64,000 nt of DNA from Poteriospumella lacustris (GCA_008000375.1 SMOI01000055.1:86529-150528), one strand, 5' to 3'. Shown: positions 1 to 9,684, counted from the stretch's first letter. Program-made: numbers and translations. Notes: a model not told the origin generated them from the sequence alone.

Positions 1-122
1 CCTTGGTATCTTGGGCAGTCTTGTTTTGACTTGCGCGAAAGCTGGTCATGATCGACGTTGCCGTCACAAACGACATCGTCATCGTGCTCGTCTGTTGGCC
101 CGCGATCGGCCTCTGACAAGCA
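1..122 (-). repeat. 3' LTR of the copia element, truncated by the window edge
   Basis: These 122 bases match 5217-5338 without a mismatch and end in the same CA. The rest of the LTR, about 174 bp if the same length as the other copy, lies left of the window. Confidence 0.93.
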
Positions 123-3100
123 CAACCCTTCAACCGCAACGTGAACGCTTGTCCTCATGGCGGTGAGTGGAGTAGAGTAGTTCATAAGGGTGTCTCGAAG
201 GCTGACAAAGGATTCCCCTGACATCGGCTTCGTAAGCAAGTCTGCTAGCATTTCTTTGGTGTCCTTGTAAATCAACTTGATTTCTCCGCGCTCGACGCGG
301 TCAGCGATGAAAAAGTAACGAATATTCACGTGCTTCGTTGCACCGGCAAATGTCTTCTTTCGTTCTAGGAGCTTAAGTGTGCTCTGGTTGTCTTCGTAAA
401 TAATGGCAGGTTGTTGAACAAATTTGTTTTTGTATTTTTGTTGTTGCGATAATAACTCTCGAGTCCATATGATGTCGCCCATTGCATCCGATAGGGCAAT
501 CAATTCTGCTTCGGTAGACGACTTTGAGTTTATCTTTTGCTTGATTGATCTCACAAATATAGGACCTTGCCCCAGGGTAATCACGATTCCGGTGTGACTT
601 CGGCAGTCCGCATGGACACCGTACGAGGCATCCACGTACGCAGTAGGATAATCTTGCTGTTTCATGAGCCTGATGCTGCGCGCCCCAGTGTGCTTGAGAT
701 ATTTGAGCACTCTGTTGAGCTTCGACTCATCAGCTTTGGTCGGGCTTTGTACGCGTGTCGATAAGAATGATATAGCTGTCAGGATATCAGGACGGGTTCG
801 CTTGGCAAGGTACGCTAACTTCGCAACCACCGTGTGAAACTTGCCCTTTGCTTCGGCGTCCAAGTCTTGACTTTCCGTTAACAGAAACAAGTCTCTAGAT
901 GCAGGGGATGTCGATGTACCAGTCACGTCATGTGCGGCGAGAACCTCTGTCTCGTATCCTTGCATGTCCACCGTGACGGCATTCTCTTCGAACGTGAAGT
1001 GCATGCCCAAGTAGGAATGTGCGTGCCCACGTTTAACAGAGATTTCCTTGAATCTAGTCCTGAGGCTGTTAAGTAGGGCTTCGATCTGGTCTCCGTCGTT
1101 TGAAGTGATCATCAGGTCATCAACATAGATGACGACGGTAGTTTGGACACCGTTCTTGCTTGCATTGAGGACGCATATGTCGTATGGGTTGGCGGTGTAT
1201 CCTTCTGACCTCAGGAATGCGGACAGGGTTTCATACCATAGCAACCCTGATTCCTTACATCCATACAGGGCCTTCTTCAAGCGAACGATGGTGGTCCCTT
1301 TCTTCGTAGCATAATCGCGATACGTTGGGTCGATCCTTCCAATCACGTCAGTGACCCTTTTGTCCAACATCATGTAGGTGTTCGCGTTCTTCATGGGAGC
1401 GTTTAAGTATGCTCCACCGATATCAACCGTTAAGACTTGACGGTTTTCTTGTGCGGCTATGGCGGCGACCATCATGATAGCTGTCAGCGAGGCAGTAGGT
1501 GACGATTTGTCTTCGCCGGCGATCATGTCCTGCATGTGACCACCGGCAACCAGTCGCGATTTAACCTTGAGGAAGTTTCCGCTGGCATCATACTTCTCTT
1601 TTAGAAAGACGAAGGAGGGTATGACCACGGACTCTCGCGGGACCTGTCGATAGTTGACCGGTTCCCATACCTCCTTGGCTATCATCTGAGACAGCTCTGC
1701 TTGTACCGAGGCTTCTGCGACTTGACCATGTTTCTTGATGCCTTCAGCGATAGATATATTGAATACGTAGGAGTCATTGTACACCATGCTGTTCCTCTTG
1801 GATGTCGGTCTGAGATGCGTGGGCCTGTGCCGTGGTTGAGGGATCACGTCCTGTGATCTCACTGGACTGAACTGTGCATCCGTCTCATTGGGTTCAGACG
1901 GAGGGGGCTCTGGCGGAGGGGGAGGAGGTTGAATGCCGCTCGAATCACTTGCCTCTTGGTCGACAAGCTCAGCTTCATGGACTTCGTCGATGACATCAAC
2001 GGGTAGCGGCACAGGTCCATCGATTCCTTCGTCTTGCATCTTGACTGACTCTTGGCCTTCTTCGTCTGGATAGTGATCTAGTTGCTCGTGTCCGTCATCG
2101 GCGTCGTCTGGTTGGTCGACTTCAGCGGACTCTTGTACCATCTTGAACTGCGGGGTCGGGAACGGTAAGTCTCCGACCGGGTCTATCTTGACTTCTTGCT
2201 TCTGATCGGCGGTGACTTGATCTGTCTTTGTGGTAGACATCTGGTTCAAGAAGTCAATTGCGTCCTGGGGCATCGGAATCGTGGTCCAATGATCACGAGA
2301 TACGACGCGTTTGCTCGATAAAACGAAGAATTCGGCGCTTCCGGTCACATTTCCCTTTCCCCCAAGCGAAATCGCAGGGACGGTCCGAGCTTGCATGGTG
2401 TTCCGGGTAGTGACGTTTGTTGGGACGTGGCAGTATTCGCCGAACGATACCTTGAAGTCCCTGCGGAGATCAGTCTTCCGCCCGAGGAACAGCTCGCGGG
2501 GCGAGGTACCATGCATGGCGTCCTTCGGCGCCATAGTGTTTAGCATCCGAGTGGCGTACTGGACAGCATATCTCGTCAATTGATTGGGGAGTCGATATGG
2601 CAGTCCGTATAGAATCGAGCGAGTCCTTTCCTTGATCAACTTTACCATCGCTTCGACCCTTGCCACGTGTTGGTCCACGCCCACTTCGTCGTAGTCGACG
2701 CCGTGTTGCTTGAGGATGCCTCCGGCCGCTCGCATCGTTGCTTCTGGATCTGTCACGACTCTGGTGACTCTAAACCCTTTCGCCTTGTAGTGATCGACGT
2801 GGTCAACGAGAGCTCTTGCTACGGTCGTGGCTTTCTTGTCCGGGAGAAGTGCCACCATCGTTAGTCGAAGCGGATATGACACTGATATCAGGAACAAGTC
2901 GGCTTCGATCTGCATGATGTCAGCCAGGAGCACTTGGTCAACTTGGACTGGCCTTGGGATGAACTCAAGGATTCCCATCGGGTTCTGCCGATCTTTTCTC
3001 TTAGTCCCTTGGATGCGCGCTTCGGATGCACCGTAGATATTGTTTGCTCGGAGCACATCGGCTGCTGTTATCGGTGCATTGATCAGAGCTCCATTGTTGA

Positions 3101-4910
3101 TGGAGCGAATCAGTGCATCTGCTGACACGTGTCCAAGCCGTCCTTGAAGCTCACGAGCTTGCCTGGCGCGCTTGATTTGATCTGGCGGGTAGGCGCTTTC
3201 ACGTTGTGCCACTGTAGTGACCATTGCTTGCCTTAGACGTTGGATGATCTTGGATCCATCGGCCACGTAGAGCCCGTGTTTCCGCACCTGGAACCGAACG
3301 GGGGCCTCAATGCCGGAGAAGCGTACCTCGAAGTGCGAGTTCCGGACCCACGATATTTTGTGGTCCCCTCTCTCGACTTGATTGAAAGACAAAATGTTTG
3401 CCGCACCGTTGGGCGCAAAGTAGACTGGCTCCACACCGAGGAACGATCCGATGGTTGATGTGTGCTCTGCAGCACCCTTGACAAATCCCGAGATTTGGAT
3501 TGCGTTGGGGGTCTCTCGAATGTCTTGTAATAACGCTTCATGTCTGAACACCGATACATTCGCTTGTGTGTCCAATAGGATGTCGGTGTCTCGAAGGCCA
3601 TGCATCCCTTCATGCGCCATGAACACGCTTTGCGATCCTTCGAACCCGAATGTTGTAGCGGTGAACCGATTTGGCTCTCTTGACACGGCTTCCTTCGCTG
3701 CTTCAAGTCTTGGGCAGGTCCTTATGAAGTGGCCGGGGTTACCGCAAAGGTCGCAAACGCCGGGTGTCGGGTTCGAACCCTTGGCCTTCCCAATCTTTTT
3801 CTCCTTTTTCTTGGGGGCCTTCTTGTCCTTCTGCGCATCTCCGACCGTGGAAAACACGACTGGGTTGGCAAACCGATTGTTGACAGTGGTTGAGGTTTGC
3901 TCCACACGCTCCTTGGCCAAATTATACGCCTCCAAAACTGAGCGGGGGTAGCCAGGGAGTGCACCCGAAACGACAAGGTTGTGAAGGTCCGTGAGGAACT
4001 TGCCGTACTTCGTGCGGTCAAGCTGCTGTAAGAAGTGGCGAGCTTGCAGGAAATAGGGATCAGTTGGTACTCCGTACGTTTCCATTGTGCTGGTGATCTC
4101 AGTGAACCTCTCGTAGTAACGATGAATTGACTCGGATGGGTCTTGGCGTATCATTTGATACGTTCTCAGCATTTGGTACGCTTGGGTGTCGCGGTTTGAA
4201 CTTCCCCCCATGTGGGTAACTTCAATTGCTCTCCAGAGGTTGATAGGGTCATTGGCTTGGAGGAGAAGCGACTCGGAGTCACTCGCGTTACGCAGCAGTG
4301 CCATCGATGACTCGGATAGCTTGGACAGTAACAGGGCAAAGATCTTTACCTTTTCCGTCTCGCTGTCAAGCCGGTTCTGGATCAGTGCGCGTGCACCTTG
4401 AGTGAGCTGCGCGTCCAGAACCTTGATCCTAGATTCTCTGGGTAAAGAGTGCAGCAGCACGCCCATGTCGCTGTTCCCAGACTGGTCTTGAACTGTTTCC
4501 TCCTCATCCAGATCGTCGTCTTCGACTTGACCTTCAACTGGCGGCGCAAGAGGGTTTTCTTCTGCGGCTTGGTTAGCCGCGCGGTTCATTCTGACGAGGC
4601 TTACCTTTGCCTCGGTTAGAATCGCCATCGTCTCACGACCGTCATAATAGCGGCCGGTGTGAAGGCAATTCCCATTCAGAGTGAAGGTTGACCGAATATG
4701 GTCTGCCATTCTCGATTTGAAGGTTATGAGGTCGGCAACATTACCTGGTCGCAACAGCGGGAGATGTTGATTCACTCGCTCCTTCAGTGTGTCAGTGGAG
4801 GGAGTCTGGGCAGTGGCTTTGGGCTGCTTCCTTTTGAAACGTCCTCGACCTTGCTCGGTTTTCGAGCTGCCCGACTTGGCCTCGGAGGAAGACCCTTTTG
4901 TCTTCTCCAT
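1..4910 (-). CDS. Copia gag-pol polyprotein, single open frame, C-terminus beyond window
   Basis: Start codon at 4910-4908. One frame stays open for 1,636 codons to the window edge. Gag ends with a CCHC knuckle (CDLCGNPGHFIRTC, about 3717-3758). The protease motif is LLDTQAN near 3549-3587, with Gln where DTGA/DSGA is usual. Integrase follows, with candidate acidic residues near 2910, 2745 and 2650; the N-terminal zinc domain keeps an LGH but shows no CxxC. A proline- and acid-rich linker precedes reverse transcriptase, whose catalytic YVDD is near 1115-1130. RNase H ends with the copia-typical ADLLTKP. The zinc knuckle, YVDD and RNase H all lie in the frame of the start, so no frameshift separates gag from pol. 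The frame runs on through the left LTR (position 122 downward). If that LTR equals the right one, the stop would correspond to 5090-5092, giving about 1,678 residues. Confidence 0.92.
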   Translation of the reverse strand, partial: MEKTKGSSSEAKSGSSKTEQGRGRFKRKQPKATAQTPSTDTLKERVNQHLPLLRPGNVADLITFKSRMADHIRSTFTLNGNCLHTGRYYDGRETMAILTEAKVSLVRMNRAANQAAEENPLAPPVEGQVEDDDLDEEETVQDQSGNSDMGVLLHSLPRESRIKVLDAQLTQGARALIQNRLDSETEKVKIFALLLSKLSESSMALLRNASDSESLLLQANDPINLWRAIEVTHMGGSSNRDTQAYQMLRTYQMIRQDPSESIHRYYERFTEITSTMETYGVPTDPYFLQARHFLQQLDRTKYGKFLTDLHNLVVSGALPGYPRSVLEAYNLAKERVEQTSTTVNNRFANPVVFSTVGDAQKDKKAPKKKEKKIGKAKGSNPTPGVCDLCGNPGHFIRTCPRLEAAKEAVSREPNRFTATTFGFEGSQSVFMAHEGMHGLRDTDILLDTQANVSVFRHEALLQDIRETPNAIQISGFVKGAAEHTSTIGSFLGVEPVYFAPNGAANILSFNQVERGDHKISWVRNSHFEVRFSGIEAPVRFQVRKHGLYVADGSKIIQRLRQAMVTTVAQRESAYPPDQIKRARQARELQGRLGHVSADALIRSINNGALINAPITAADVLRANNIYGASEARIQGTKRKDRQNPMGILEFIPRPVQVDQVLLADIMQIEADLFLISVSYPLRLTMVALLPDKKATTVARALVDHVDHYKAKGFRVTRVVTDPEATMRAAGGILKQHGVDYDEVGVDQHVARVEAMVKLIKERTRSILYGLPYRLPNQLTRYAVQYATRMLNTMAPKDAMHGTSPRELFLGRKTDLRRDFKVSFGEYCHVPTNVTTRNTMQARTVPAISLGGKGNVTGSAEFFVLSSKRVVSRDHWTTIPMPQDAIDFLNQMSTTKTDQVTADQKQEVKIDPVGDLPFPTPQFKMVQESAEVDQPDDADDGHEQLDHYPDEEGQESVKMQDEGIDGPVPLPVDVIDEVHEAELVDQEASDSSGIQPPPPPPEPPPSEPNETDAQFSPVRSQDVIPQPRHRPTHLRPTSKRNSMVYNDSYVFNISIAEGIKKHGQVAEASVQAELSQMIAKEVWEPVNYRQVPRESVVIPSFVFLKEKYDASGNFLKVKSRLVAGGHMQDMIAGEDKSSPTASLTAIMMVAAIAAQENRQVLTVDIGGAYLNAPMKNANTYMMLDKRVTDVIGRIDPTYRDYATKKGTTIVRLKKALYGCKESGLLWYETLSAFLRSEGYTANPYDICVLNASKNGVQTTVVIYVDDLMITSNDGDQIEALLNSLRTRFKEISVKRGHAHSYLGMHFTFEENAVTVDMQGYETEVLAAHDVTGTSTSPASRDLFLLTESQDLDAEAKGKFHTVVAKLAYLAKRTRPDILTAISFLSTRVQSPTKADESKLNRVLKYLKHTGARSIRLMKQQDYPTAYVDASYGVHADCRSHTGIVITLGQGPIFVRSIKQKINSKSSTEAELIALSDAMGDIIWTRELLSQQQKYKNKFVQQPAIIYEDNQSTLKLLERKKTFAGATKHVNIRYFFIADRVERGEIKLIYKDTKEMLADLLTKPMSGESFVSLRDTLMNYSTPLTAMRTSVHVAVEGLCLSEADRGPTDEHDDDVVCDGNVDHDQLSRKSKQDCPRYQ

Positions 4911-4944
4911 TACTTCTAATTGAATTGTCGATCGCAGAACGCTC

Positions 4945-4967
4945 TCACCTAGTCCGGTTCTAGGTGA
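4945..4967. other. Hairpin in the retrotransposon leader
   Basis: TCACCTAG (4945-4952) and CTAGGTGA (4960-4967) form an 8-bp perfect stem with a 7-nt loop, in the untranslated leader just ahead of gag. A second pair, ACTTCTAATTGAATT (4912-4926) against its exact 15-base inverse at 5087-5101 in the LTR, could bring leader and LTR together in the RNA. Both are where packaging or dimerisation signals sit in LTR elements; the role is inferred. Confidence 0.5.
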
Positions 4968-5021
4968 AGTGGGCCCCTTTTGGGCTTGGACGTTTTGCGT
5001 CTTATCAGGTCAACACACTCT

Positions 5022-5041
5022 CCTATGAGTGTCACGTACCA
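5022..5041 (-). other. Putative primer-binding site
   Basis: On the minus strand the LTR ends in CA, followed by one T and then TGGTACGTGACACTC. A TGG directly after the LTR is the usual form of a site pairing with a tRNA CCA end. I could not match it to a known tRNA; the implied T-arm is not standard, so a divergent or internal-fragment primer is possible. Confidence 0.5.
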
Positions 5042-5042
5042 A

Positions 5043-5338
5043 TGTGGAACTCTCCTTGAGAAACCAACTTGGGTTGAGAAGCTTTTAATTCAATTAGAAG
5101 TGATTACAAAGCCTTTCTTCTCCAGTGGCATGGTAAGATCTAATGCATTGGCGTTCTCGTGCGCGGTTGACTCATCTGGATATCTTGAAGGGCCAATGGA
5201 CTCTGCAATGTGTTTTCCTTGGTATCTTGGGCAGTCTTGTTTTGACTTGCGCGAAAGCTGGTCATGATCGACGTTGCCGTCACAAACGACATCGTCATCG
5301 TGCTCGTCTGTTGGCCCGCGATCGGCCTCTGACAAGCA
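5043..5338 (-). repeat. 5' LTR of the copia element (296 bp)
   Basis: It begins TG at 5043 and ends CA at 5338. The outer 122 bases are repeated exactly at 1-122. The inner edge is set by the TG directly after a plausible primer-binding site. As the 5' LTR of a minus-strand element it should hold its promoter. An open frame crosses most of it (to a stop at 5090-5092); in the 3' LTR the same sequence encodes the end of the polyprotein. Confidence 0.88.
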
Positions 5339-5515
5339 GTCGTGTCATCATCATCATCGTCGTCGTCGTGTCATCGTCTTCGTCATCGTCGCCGTGTCGC
5401 CCACGACGTGCCAAGCGAGCGATGATGTTGGATTTGGATAAACACAAGTCATTTAGCCATCAGCGCTCAGCCTAGTTGATCGTTGCGTTCCATCGACAGT
5501 ATAGACACGAGGGAC
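5339..5515. promoter_or_regulatory. Upstream region of the GT4-like gene with CGT/CAT repeats
   Basis: The 177 bp between LTR and start codon open with a trinucleotide microsatellite (cat and cgt units, about 5345-5376). Similar CGTCGTCGTGTCA tracts precede several other genes in the window. The retrotransposon probably displaced the distal promoter of the gene. Confidence 0.35.
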
Positions 5516-6613
5516 ATGAATTCGTTTCAGTTAATGCTGCTTCTGCTGGCGCTCCCGCTCTTGTCGTCAAAGCGCCTGTGCTTCCAGAGTAACCAAGCGG
5601 GTGAGCGAGGCACCGAAGTTGCCATGTACGATTACGCGGATTTTGCGGAGAAGATGTTCAACCATGAATCCTTCATTATCTTTCCGAATTTCACTCACCA
5701 CCCAACCCCCATGATGACGTTGCCAAAGTTTCAAAAGCGATTCAACACCACTGTCTATCGACCGCCGTCGGAGGACATAGTGAGCTTGGTGTCTGCTCTT
5801 CGATGCGACTTGTATTACGTTATTAAAGCAGGCATTAGGGCCGTTAGCGAGCCAAGTTTTCACGCGCTCCGACGAATGCCGTGTCCGTCTGCCATCCACG
5901 CAGTCTTCTATTGGGAACCCCATGGCAGCGCATATGCGGCAATATCTCCCGAAATCGCTCGTTATCGCGGGAATGGTCCAGTGATTCCGCATATTGTTCG
6001 CCCTCCCGACATGGAACGCTTTCGAGCCCGTTCTGGTCTGCGTCGTACCTTGAGTATTGACGACAAAACTCTGGTGATTTGCCGACACGGAGGCCGAGAC
6101 TCCTTTGATCTGGACTTTGCGCATGACGCTGTGTTTGAGCTTGTGAAGCGCCATAATGCAAGTCGTTTGGAGTTTCTCTTCGTGAACACGGACCCTTTCC
6201 CTTTACTTGCCAATGGTTCCGTTGTGTCGCACCCCCAGATCCGCTTCCTTCCGGCTATCCTTGACGAGGAGGGTAAAGAGGAGTTTATTCGCACTTGTGA
6301 CGCCATGGTGCATGGTCGCGCTATGGGTGAAACGTTCGGTCTAGCCATCGCCGAGTTCTCGGTGCATAACCTGCCCGTCATCACCTACCCTGGCAAATCG
6401 CAATTTCACATTAAGACGCTGGGTGAGCGTGGCTTTGTGTATCGAAATGGGCCACAACTCATCGATATCGTTGAGGGCTTCCTTGCGCATGGTATCCCAC
6501 AACGTGATTACAATGCTTACCGTGCCTTCGCTCCTGACGTTGTCATGCAAGCTTTCAAACAGTACTTCCTGGACCCGTTTTTCAATGTGTCTCAACCCGT
6601 CTCGAAGCAGTAG
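5516..6613 (+). CDS. Putative secretory GT4-like glycosyltransferase
   Basis: A 365-residue protein in one exon. The first ATG in frame is at 5516. It opens with a hydrophobic stretch (LMLLLLALPLL) fit for a signal peptide or signal anchor, so it should act in the endomembrane lumen. The second half resembles the nucleotide-sugar half of GT-B enzymes: a Rossmann-like strand (TLVICRHGG), then GETFGLAIAEF near residue 271, the usual E-x7-E region of GT4 glycosyltransferases. It contains N-glycosylation sequons. Donor and acceptor cannot be told. It is transcribed toward IFT81 and begins right after a young retrotransposon, so its expression may be altered. A dead paralogue is possible but no break is seen. 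Confidence 0.65.
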   Translation: MNSFQLMLLLLALPLLSSKRLCFQSNQAGERGTEVAMYDYADFAEKMFNHESFIIFPNFTHHPTPMMTLPKFQKRFNTTVYRPPSEDIVSLVSALRCDLYYVIKAGIRAVSEPSFHALRRMPCPSAIHAVFYWEPHGSAYAAISPEIARYRGNGPVIPHIVRPPDMERFRARSGLRRTLSIDDKTLVICRHGGRDSFDLDFAHDAVFELVKRHNASRLEFLFVNTDPFPLLANGSVVSHPQIRFLPAILDEEGKEEFIRTCDAMVHGRAMGETFGLAIAEFSVHNLPVITYPGKSQFHIKTLGERGFVYRNGPQLIDIVEGFLAHGIPQRDYNAYRAFAPDVVMQAFKQYFLDPFFNVSQPVSKQ

Positions 6614-7025
6614 CCTCTCACGTGGTAGCGACTACCGATGATTGAGCGAGTTACAGCCTCCCCAAGTCCCTACCAGTATATACAAGGGATTTCTCTATGC
6701 ACCATTTGATAATGTAGCATATCCGTGACCAGTGTTGTAATAATTGACGACTCTCTCGCCCTCTCCCCCTAAACTGAAACGGCCCTTCTCATCGTCGTCG
6801 TCGTCGTGTCATGAAGCCGAAATTTGAAAAAAGAAACGTTTCGCCGCTGCTGCGCTGAAATAGCGCTCGCTTCTGGTTCTGTTCGTATCAAATCAAGGCC
6901 GATTCTTTCCACCAGAAAAGGACACAAGAAATTGGCTTATATCCTGGTGTTTCTCTCTTTGTGTGTGTATTTCTCTTCGAAAGTATATTTGTCGCGGCAG
7001 AGCTATCCATTGAAAGACCACGACC
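6614..7025. other. Intergenic, GT4-like 3' end and IFT81 promoter (left copy)
   Basis: No gene seen. From about 6710 the sequence resembles the region outside the other IFT81 copy (12254-12361, inverted) but with many substitutions and a net 26-base length difference. From 6792 it becomes identical to the other copy. A five-unit CGT repeat starts at 6793, and a C/T-rich stretch is near 6750-6770. Confidence 0.6.
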
Positions 7026-9360
7026 ATGGAAAAGATTTCCTTTATCGTTGATGCGTTGAACCATCCTCCGTTCAACAAGGGCATCTCCACCATGACGGAG
7101 CTGGACAGTAAGACCGGCGGAGAGTTGCTGGACTTGGTGTGCGAAATCGTTGTGGCAGTGGACTCGGAGCAGGAGGGCATCTTCAAGGAGCCGGTGGACT
7201 TTCGCATCAGTCGCATCATGGCGTTTTTGACGGTGATGAAGTTCAACATTCCCGAGGACCAGATGGAGGACTTCCAGAACCTGTTGTACAGCGGAGACAA
7301 GGACATCATCTACACCATCATGCACTGGTGCTTGTCGAAGTTCGATCACTTGAGCAAACGCGCATATCTGGCGCGGTTCTTGATGCCGCTGGACATTCCG
7401 GCGGAGTTCCTCAACGATGACTTGATTGTGGACCTGCAACAGCGTCTGAAGGAGCTTCAAACGGAGTTCAAAGAAGTGCACAAGGGAGCAGAGCAGGTTC
7501 GTGCATCGGGGGTGAAGCCGTCGGACTTGAAGCAGGAGATCATTCAGTTGGAGAACGACCGGACACAGCTGCAGAACAAAATCCAGAAAATGAAGAAGGA
7601 CATGAATGTGGACGAAGACCGACTGCAGGAGATGTTGCGCGCGACATCAGCGTTGCGTAAGGAACAAGAGAACGAAGTGATGAACCACGAGCGTCTGCGC
7701 GAGCATCGCCGAGCGGCGCAGGAGACGGAGATGCGCTATTCGGACGCGAGTCGGCGGCTGCAAGAGCTGAAGTCGAGCGGTATTCAATCGCAGTCGGCGG
7801 AGCAGATCTTGACGAAGCTGTCGCATGACGTGAAGGAGCTGCAGGATCGACGCGACGGCATCGAACGCGTCATTGCGGAGCGCGAGATGCATTTGGAGAA
7901 GCTGCAGTCGTGGGACAACGCCGACCGTCCAGCGACGGAGGACGATGTGCAATTCAAGCGCGACCAGGTTCACGAGTTGGAAGATACAGTGGCGTCGCTG
8001 ACGGAGCGTCTCGATGGGGCGGTGGAGCGCAACACGAAGTTGGTCGTGTCGCGGCAAGCGTCGGCGATGGCGATGCGCAAGTTGCGCGAGCGCGAGGAGG
8101 AAGCCGACACGTTGCAGGAAGAGGCCCGACGACTGGAGCGCCAAATCGAAGAGAAAGAGGCGGAGATCCGCCAGCGCCAGCAGGCGGAAATGCAGGGCGG
8201 CGGCGCCGGACGCATCTCGAAGGCGGAGCTGAAGAAGTACGGACAGGCGGTCAAGGAGAAGATCGACGTGTACAAGCGAATGCGCGAAGAGCTGGCGGGT
8301 ATGCGGAACGAGCTGGTGGTGTTGCAGCGCACGGAGTCGATTCTGCGCAGTCGAGACGCGAATCTGGAGCAGTTCTTGACGGATTTGGAGAAGCAAAAGG
8401 GCGTCGAGGTACGTGGCGATGGTGGTGAGACTGGAGATGGAGTCGCATCTGACGTGTGACGGTGTTGGTGTGTGTGTTTGCTGTGATTGTTGTTACAGGG
8501 CTATCGCGAGACGCAGCGTGCATTGATCGAGATGACGGAGAAGACCGCCGAGATCGATCAACTGAAAGGCGCGACGCTGGAAGACATTTCGGCGATGGTC
8601 GAGTCGATCACGCGCGAGTTCAAGAACAAACAGCAACAGCTGCAGCCGCTGATTGCGGAGCTGAAGAGCGTGCGACAAGAGTATCTGGATGTGGAGTCGC
8701 AATACCAGGAGAAGAAGCTTTCGTACGAGAAGGTAGCCGTGGGTCTCGACATGGAGAAGCAGAGCCTGGAGAAGGATTGCACGCAGTTCCAAGACGAGTG
8801 CCTCCGCGAAGAGTCGCGGTACCATCAGCTGCAGAACCTGATATCGATTTCGAAGATTCGCTTGTCGCGGGTGGAACAAGAGAAGAAGTGGCAAGCGGGA
8901 CAGGGCCGTTTGATGCGCGACTTCGCGTCGCTGAAAGAGCTGTACGCGAACAAGCTGGCGCAACAGGACCAGCTGACGAAGCAGTTGCGCAAGCGACAGA
9001 AAGAGTTGAAGGAGAACGCGGGTGCGCTGACGAACCAGAAGACGAATTTCATGGTAAGTGGTGGGTGGGGCCGCGCTGCAATCATGTGGAGCCCACGTAA
9101 GTCACTGTTGTGCTGGTGCGATGTAGACGCTACAAGTGCTCCTGGACGCGAAGGCGCGAGTACAGCGCGGGGAGTCGCTATCGGCGACGGACGGAAGCGG
9201 ACACGGCGGCTATGCAGACGGCAAGTACGGCACCAATGTGGCCGTAGTAGCCGAGGCGTACGCCATGGCATATGCCGAGCCAGCGGATGAGTCGCACGCG
9301 AAGGCGGCAGCGAGCGGCGGAGCGTACGATAGCAAATACGACTACGACTACGGCTACTAG
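7026..9360 (+). CDS. IFT81: Intraflagellar transport protein IFT81, left copy
   Basis: IFT81 is an IFT-B core subunit that, with IFT74, carries tubulin along the flagellar axoneme. Exons 7026-8408, 8499-9053 and 9127-9360 encode 723 residues; introns are 90 and 73 bp with GT/AG ends. The N-terminal calponin-homology-like domain (about 1-125) starts MEKISFIVDALN and holds the family-typical KRAYLARFL. Most of the rest is coiled coil, where IFT74 binds. The tail, rich in Ala, Gly, Tyr and Asp (ending YDYDYGY), is longer than in the animal protein (about 676 residues). Start chosen as the first ATG of the conserved N-terminus. It faces its twin tail-to-tail, so the two transcripts converge and could form double-stranded RNA if they read through the centre. 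Confidence 0.95.
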
Positions 9361-9684
9361 GCGGTATCCAGGCCATGACGCAGGGTCGAAGTGTAATCGG
9401 GCCTGTAATTGGTTTTAATTCTATTTACTTTAGACTCCTCATCGCCTGTTGATTAACAACCTTCGAGCTGCTCACAAGGATTCAAAGCTTTCGGAATGTC
9501 GCAAAGTCAGTATTCACCACTGTGGCCCGCTTATGGCGCCATCTGGGTGATACTTGCGAAAGGTTTAGTTAGACATAGGCAACCGATAATAGTAAGTTTG
9601 CAACATTAAGTGAGTCAAAGTTAAATACACAACCAATTACAGGCCCGATTACACTTCGACCCTGCGTCATGGCCTGGATACCGC
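9361..9684. other. Centre of the IFT81 palindrome
   Basis: The first 54 bases (9361-9414) and last 54 (9631-9684) are exact inverted copies forming the 3' flanks of the two genes. The middle 216 bp is not symmetric as a whole, though 10-25 bases beyond each arm end still look like diverged copies (ctatttactttagactc against gtatttaactttgactc). No coding sequence seen; both 3' ends must lie here. Confidence 0.8.

Larger units (their letters stand above)
1..5338 (-). mobile_element. Ty1/copia LTR retrotransposon, nearly complete
   Basis: The element lies on the minus strand between an LTR at 5043-5338 and a cut-off LTR at 1-122. The inner order is gag with a CCHC knuckle, protease, integrase, reverse transcriptase, RNase H, which is the copia order. 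The 122 bases of the left LTR equal 5217-5338 with no difference seen, so insertion was recent. A short purine stretch (GAAGGG on the minus strand, 126-131) sits near the left LTR where a polypurine tract is expected. The right end lies 177 bp before the start of a glycosyltransferase gene. The target-site duplication cannot be checked because the left end is outside the window; the bases after 5338 are gtcgt. Confidence 0.95.
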
